A DNA stretch of 5,657 nt from an uncultured Clostridia bacterium. Lineage in GTDB: Bacteria; Bacillota; Clostridia; Oscillospirales; Ruminococcaceae. The DNA lies in assembly GCA_946533615.1 (NCBI GenBank), contig CAMNBY010000057.1, positions 1 to 5,657 on the forward strand, in the 5' to 3' direction. Below the pieces are notes generated by a model. The model did not search any database. It was not told where the DNA came from and saw only the letters and a program-made list of their open reading frames with translations. Position 1 is the stretch's first letter. The number at the start of each line of letters is the position of its first letter. Position numbers and translations under genes: made by a program. This document shows, in pieces, positions 1 through 5,657 of this stretch.

Positions 1-352
1 ACTCTGTTCTGGGATAGTCGGTGGCCGTGCAGACCGCCGCCTTCAGAGGCGAGAGGCGTATCCGCTCGAGCAGCTCGTCAAGCCCCGGCTTTTTGTCGAT
101 GCCGTTTTGGCGGATATACTCGTTCATCAGCTCCTTCCGGCGTTCTCTCACTTTTGTGTAATCGAAATCGGGGCAGACGATGCGCTTGAGGTGCCCCTCG
201 GCGTAGGGCGCCGACATCGAGCGTATATCAAGAACGTGCTCGGGCTTCATGGGATAGCCGAACTCCGCCGCAGCCTCGACCCAGAACCGCTGCAGCAGCC
301 GCTCGGTATCGACCATAAGCCCGTCCATATCAAAAATAACTGCCTTGAACAT
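1..352 (-). CDS. HAD-superfamily hydrolase, subfamily IA (phosphatase/phosphoglucomutase-like), 3' end outside window
   Basis: The 117 residues present begin MFKAVIFDMDG, the HAD motif I, with nucleophile Asp8 and acid/base Asp10, followed by the LMVDTE stretch typical of beta-phosphoglucomutase-like phosphatases. Residues 15 to about 85 are mostly helical and fit the cap domain inserted after motif I. A KPGLDELLERI helix (about 88-98) leads into AVCTATD (106-112), where Thr109 or Thr111 would be the motif II residue. Motifs III and IV lie beyond the window edge, so about half of a usual 210-230 residue protein is seen. The start is set by AAGGAG at 358-363, five bases upstream of the ATG. 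Family members are cytosolic, Mg-dependent, and act on sugar phosphates, nucleotides or phosphoglycolate; the substrate cannot be told from this part. It lies 340 bp downstream of carB on the same strand but is separated from it by a terminator. Confidence 0.9.
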   Translation of the reverse strand, partial: MFKAVIFDMDGLMVDTERLLQRFWVEAAAEFGYPMKPEHVLDIRSMSAPYAEGHLKRIVCPDFDYTKVRERRKELMNEYIRQNGIDKKPGLDELLERIRLSPLKAAVCTATDYPRTE

Positions 353-365
353 ACTATCTCCTTTT

Positions 366-469
366 CAATGCACAATGCACAATTATACTGGCAGCTGCGT
401 GAATGTCGGCTTTGCAGGAAACAAAAGATCCGCCGAAGGCGACACCGCCCATTATCAACTGTCAATTCA
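366..469. repeat. Candidate intergenic repeat element with tandem heptamer and small hairpin
   Basis: One end holds the heptamer AATGCAC twice in tandem (367-380) followed by AATTAT. The other end holds ATTATCAACTGTCAATTCAG (451-470). Between them is a short hairpin, CGCC-GAA-GGCG (431-441). Low-complexity ends of the CAATGCACAATT and GTCAATT kind flanking a GC hairpin resemble dispersed non-coding elements in Clostridia intergenic DNA; that likeness is from general recall, and only one copy is present here. No ORF inside it looks real. It directly abuts the HAD ribosome site and contains that gene's candidate promoter. Confidence 0.3.
382..409 (-). promoter_or_regulatory. Candidate promoter for the HAD gene
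   Basis: On the minus strand a perfect TATAAT (382-387) lies 29 bp upstream of the HAD start codon. A poor -35, CCGACA (404-409, four of six matches to TTGACA), precedes it with a 16-bp spacer. The terminator after carB makes a separate promoter for the HAD gene likely. The weak -35 keeps this tentative. Confidence 0.35.
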
Positions 470-535
470 GCCGACCACAAAGCCCGAAAAGAACCACCCG
501 CACACAAGCCTGCCTGACGGCAAGGACGCCGCCTC

Positions 536-616
536 ATTCACAAGGGCACCCACCGCCCTTAGAGGGCAGCGCTGAGACCCTTGCCAAGCGCTCGATTGAA
601 ACATTGGTGGGTGAAT
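536..616. other. Highly self-complementary intergenic block (possible three-way-junction RNA or repeat fragment)
   Basis: CACCCACC (547-554) is perfectly complementary to GGTGGGTG (606-613). Enclosed between them are a hairpin GCCCT-TAG-AGGGC (555-567) and, directly after it, two AGCGCT arms (568-573 and 587-592) around a 13-nt loop. Drawn together these form a three-way junction. Competing pairings exist: ATTCAC (536-541) with GTGAAT (611-616), and CAAGGG (541-546) with CCCTTG (578-583). It sits just beyond the carB terminator, about 180 bp before the HAD start. No known riboswitch, tRNA T-loop or protein-coding pattern was recognised, and the transcribed strand is unknown. Confidence 0.35.
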
Positions 617-617
617 C

Positions 618-657
618 AAAAAGGCAGCCCGGCTTTCTGGGGGCGGGGCTGCCTTTT
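618..657 (-). terminator. Rho-independent terminator of carB
   Basis: Arms 619-630 and 646-657 are perfectly complementary over 12 bp, with a GGCAGCCC core and a 15-nt loop. Read on the minus strand, the GC-rich stem runs into TTTTT about 36 bases after the carB stop codon. The flanking A and T runs are symmetric, so it could also stop plus-strand transcription, but no plus-strand gene points into it. Confidence 0.88.
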
Positions 658-692
658 GTCATTCATATATCAGGAAAACGCCCGCTGTGCTG

Positions 693-3917
<3,225 letters not shown>

Positions 3918-3974
3918 ACAAAAAACTCCCGTTCTGTTATAATATCCGTTCGGTCTGAAAAATCCCTAACTTAT

Positions 3975-4003
3975 ATAATAGCATATCAGAAAGAAAAATG
4001 CAA
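3975..4003 (-). promoter_or_regulatory. Candidate carB promoter (extended -10)
   Basis: On the minus strand TATTAT (3975-3980) is preceded by TGC, giving an extended -10. TTGCAT (3998-4003) sits 17 bp upstream as a weak -35. The implied start near 3968 gives a leader of about 50 nt. A second TATTAT at 3939-3944 is an alternative but lacks a credible -35. The leader shows no PyrR-type stem-loop or antiterminator, so pyrimidine control by attenuation is not evident. Confidence 0.45.
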
Positions 4004-4023
4004 TATAAAATTTGTTACTATTC

Positions 4024-4051
4024 AAAAAAATCTCCCCGGGGTCGGGGAGAT
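4024..4051 (-). terminator. Rho-independent terminator of the secreted LRR protein gene
   Basis: A 9-bp perfect stem, ATCTCCCCG (4030-4038) with CGGGGAGAT (4043-4051), closes a four-base loop. On the minus strand it is followed by a run of T (4024-4030). The stem starts seven bases after the TGA stop, so this gene ends cleanly before the carB promoter. Confidence 0.93.
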
Positions 4052-4058
4052 CTACAGA

Positions 4059-5378
4059 TCATTTTACGGTAACAGACTTTACGGCGCTGTAATTTCCGTA
4101 GCGGACAGCCGAGGCGCTGCCGTCTTTAGTAACAAATGAACGCACCTTGACATACCAGACCTCTCCGCTTCGGGGCACTCTCGAAAAGCACTCGCTCAGG
4201 TCAGCCTTGTCAAGTGATGTGTAGCTGTGAACATATTTCACGGGATCGGAGCTCTTGCACTCACCGGCTGCGGCGTTCAGCGCGGCCTTATCGCGGCAGT
4301 ACAGCACCTGATAGCCGACGGCGCCGGCGGTGGCCTTCTTCCACTTCAGCCTGAAGCAGCCGTTTCCGGCCGTCAGCGAGCTTATGCTGTTCTTCTCGGG
4401 CTTGATAACAAAGGTCTTTTTATATGTGCCTTTCACGCTGCCGCCCTTGCCCGTGACCGTGGCAGTGGCAACGCCGACTGCGGTATTATTTGAATATTTT
4501 ACGGTATACTCGCTCTCGGGGATAGGCGAGCCGTCCTTGAATCTTACAGTCACCTTGGGCTTGATCGCCTTGCCCGTGTAGGTATAGGAGGCATAGGGAA
4601 CAGACACCGCAGCATAATGCGTGCCGAGATCAAGAGGCTTGACCGTGAAGTATTTGGTGAGCGAGGCGCCCTCGTATCTGCCGCAGCCCGTCACGGTTAT
4701 CCGGGCGCGTCCTGCGGCGGTGTTGTCCGAGATAGTGAAGGTATAGTCCTCCCCCGCAGACAGGGTGCCGTAAGCGTCCCTAACGGTGACGGTAGGCTTT
4801 ACCGCCCGTCCGCGGTAGGTGTAGCTGCTGTAGGGGATAGAGACCAGTGCGCTTAGCAGATCGTACTTGGGCTTGGTCCTGAAGCCGTTCTTTTCGGCGT
4901 ATTCCGAAGCCGCCGAGCCGTCCATGCAGACAATGGTGAAACCCTCGATCTTCTCCGATGTTCCCTCACATTCCTCGGCGCTGTAGCCAAGAGAATACGC
5001 GCCGATCTTCCTGACACCGTCGGGCATCGTGACAGCGGTGAGATCGCCGCAGCCAAAGAAGGCGTAAGCGCCGATAGTCTCAAGAGTATCCGGAAAAGTG
5101 ACCTTAGTGAAGCAGGAGCTCTCGAAGGCTCTGTCTGCGATAGCCGTGACCTTATGGCCGTCAAGCTCAGCCGGTATGACAAGCTCTCCGCGCCACTGAT
5201 CGCAGCGGGTAACGGCGGCGCAGCCTTCGGCATCGAGCGTATAGTAAAAATCTCCGCATTTAGCGGCATCTGCGGCCTCGGCAGTGATAGACGCAAAGCC
5301 TGCGCCCGACGGAACAGGCAGGGCACCTGCGCTCACAGCAACAACAGCGGCCAGCAGGAATGACAGTGCTTTTTTCAT
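4059..5378 (-). CDS. Secreted BspA-like leucine-rich-repeat protein with two Ig-like repeats and an Fn3-like C-terminus
   Basis: The 439 residues start with MKKALSFLLAAVVAVSAGA, a typical Sec signal peptide; cleavage probably falls near residues 33-37 (TAEAADA). Residues about 60-130 contain BspA/TpLRR-type repeats (LVIPAELDGHKVTAIADRAF, then FPDTLETIGAYAFFGC, then MPDGVRKIGAYSLGY). Two homologous modules of about 70 residues follow at 179-248 and 259-327, each opening VS(I/V)PY.SYTY.G.A.KP.VTV and ending F.(V/I)KP, which suggests tandem Ig-like beta-sandwiches. Residues about 329-439 (LKWKKATAGAVGYQVLYC ... WYVKVRSFV) resemble a fibronectin type III fold. There is no dockerin, LPXTG or SLH anchor, so it is probably released or held non-covalently. 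Such proteins often serve adhesion or substrate binding, but no ligand can be inferred. It has 12 cysteines, many for an exported protein. A start 11 codons upstream is open, but the ribosome site favours 5378. It is transcribed alone. Confidence 0.88.
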   Translation of the reverse strand: MKKALSFLLAAVVAVSAGALPVPSGAGFASITAEAADAAKCGDFYYTLDAEGCAAVTRCDQWRGELVIPAELDGHKVTAIADRAFESSCFTKVTFPDTLETIGAYAFFGCGDLTAVTMPDGVRKIGAYSLGYSAEECEGTSEKIEGFTIVCMDGSAASEYAEKNGFRTKPKYDLLSALVSIPYSSYTYRGRAVKPTVTVRDAYGTLSAGEDYTFTISDNTAAGRARITVTGCGRYEGASLTKYFTVKPLDLGTHYAAVSVPYASYTYTGKAIKPKVTVRFKDGSPIPESEYTVKYSNNTAVGVATATVTGKGGSVKGTYKKTFVIKPEKNSISSLTAGNGCFRLKWKKATAGAVGYQVLYCRDKAALNAAAGECKSSDPVKYVHSYTSLDKADLSECFSRVPRSGEVWYVKVRSFVTKDGSASAVRYGNYSAVKSVTVK

Positions 5379-5386
5379 GGTGCTCT

Positions 5387-5393
5387 CTCCTTT
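5387..5393 (-). promoter_or_regulatory. Ribosome binding site fixing the LRR protein start
   Basis: AAAGGAG lies eight bases upstream of the ATG at 5376-5378. That ATG also places the signal peptide MKK at the very N-terminus. The in-frame ATG at 5411 lies only about 12 bases from the predicted transcript start and has no comparable site. Confidence 0.88.
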
Positions 5394-5429
5394 CGGAACA
5401 TTTCGGGGCACGGGGATCTTATTGCCTGT

Positions 5430-5458
5430 ATTATACCATATAATAAAAAATATGTCAA
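5430..5458 (-). promoter_or_regulatory. Consensus sigma-A promoter of the LRR protein gene
   Basis: Read on the minus strand, TTGACA (5453-5458) and TATAAT (5430-5435) both match the consensus in all six positions and are separated by a 17-bp AT-rich spacer. Transcription should begin near 5423, giving a leader of about 45 nt. No obvious operator overlaps it, so strong basal expression is expected. Confidence 0.9.
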
Positions 5459-5494
5459 TAAATATAGCGGCATGATGCAGCCTCCGCCCTCAAC

Positions 5495-5560
5495 GTCAGC
5501 CCCGAGCCAAACAAAGCCCCCGTCCACCACAATGCAGTGGGCGAGGGAGTTGCGCCGTCC
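5495..5560. repeat. Direct repeat copy 1 (97-bp period)
   Basis: The first 53 bases (5495-5547) are identical to 5592-5644, and the next 13 differ at three positions. Each copy can form an imperfect hairpin around CCAC-AATGCA-GTGG. The similarity fades leftward, where CTC and CCTCA blocks still line up. The copy begins 36 bp upstream of the LRR gene's -35 box. Confidence 0.9.
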
Positions 5561-5591
5561 GCGCCCGGAAACCGTAAACTCACTCCTCATT

Positions 5592-5657
5592 GTCAGCCCC
5601 GAGCCAAACAAAGCCCCCGTCCACCACAATGCAGTGGGCGAGGGCGTCACGCCGTCC
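5592..5657. repeat. Direct repeat copy 2 (97-bp period, reaches the window edge)
   Basis: This is the second copy of the unit at 5495-5560, with three mismatches, all in the last 13 bases. It stops at the end of the window, so more copies may follow. The 31 bp between copies is GC-rich (GCGCCCGGAAACCGTAAACT at its start) and is probably part of the full unit. The 97-bp period is not a multiple of three, so the copies fall in different reading frames and are not a coding repeat. Confidence 0.9.

Noticed and set aside
536..616. tRNA gene
   Set aside because: The size and three-way layout are suggestive, but there is no T-loop GTTCRA, no acceptor-stem pairing with CCA, and no plausible anticodon arm.
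3918..3968. PyrR attenuator or riboswitch ahead of carB
   Set aside because: The predicted leader is only about 50 nt, with no stable stem-loop or terminator and no PyrR-type binding-loop sequence.
5375..5650. Minus-strand ORF of 91 codons across the repeats
   Set aside because: The two repeat copies are read in different frames, and the ORF runs through the LRR gene's promoter and ribosome site. It appears to be a chance ORF.
5495..5657. CRISPR array
   Set aside because: The identical block is 53 bases, the apparent spacer is 44, only two copies are seen, and similarity extends into the spacer. There are no cas genes. It fits a tandem or dispersed repeat better.

Overview
The window carries three same-strand (minus) genes and nothing convincing on the plus strand. 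Read in the direction of transcription, from right to left, they are: a secreted BspA-like leucine-rich-repeat protein (4059-5378), carB for the carbamoyl-phosphate synthase large subunit (693-3917), and the first 117 codons of a HAD-family phosphatase that runs off the left edge (1-352). Strong AGGAG-type ribosome sites, T-tailed hairpin terminators, a consensus sigma-A promoter, fairly GC-rich codons and a BspA-like surface protein suggest a Gram-positive anaerobe of the Clostridia, most like Ruminococcus or a relative. That placement is inference; no rRNA or species-specific marker is present.

Each gene looks like its own transcription unit. The secreted protein has a perfect TTGACA-17-TATAAT promoter (5430-5458), a good ribosome site at 5387-5393 and a compact terminator just after its stop (4024-4051). 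carB has a weaker candidate promoter in the 140-bp gap (3975-4003), a leader of about 50 nt with no visible attenuator, and a 12-bp-stem terminator (618-657). The HAD gene lies 340 bp beyond carB and has a possible promoter of its own. carB therefore stands apart from carA and from any other pyrimidine or arginine gene within this window.

Two stretches are not explained by genes. The first is the carB-HAD gap (353-692), which holds a tandem heptamer, small hairpins and a self-complementary block at 536-616 that can be drawn as a three-way junction; it looks like dispersed intergenic repeat material or a structured RNA. The second is the right edge (5459-5657), which holds two copies of a 66-bp direct repeat at a 97-bp period, 53 bp of it identical, with the second copy cut off by the window end.

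Functionally, CarB makes carbamoyl phosphate for pyrimidine and arginine synthesis, the HAD protein probably dephosphorylates or isomerises a small phosphorylated metabolite, and the LRR protein acts outside the membrane. I see no evidence that the three work together. I found no mobile-element gene, CRISPR array, tRNA, rRNA or defence system; the repeats are the most unusual content.
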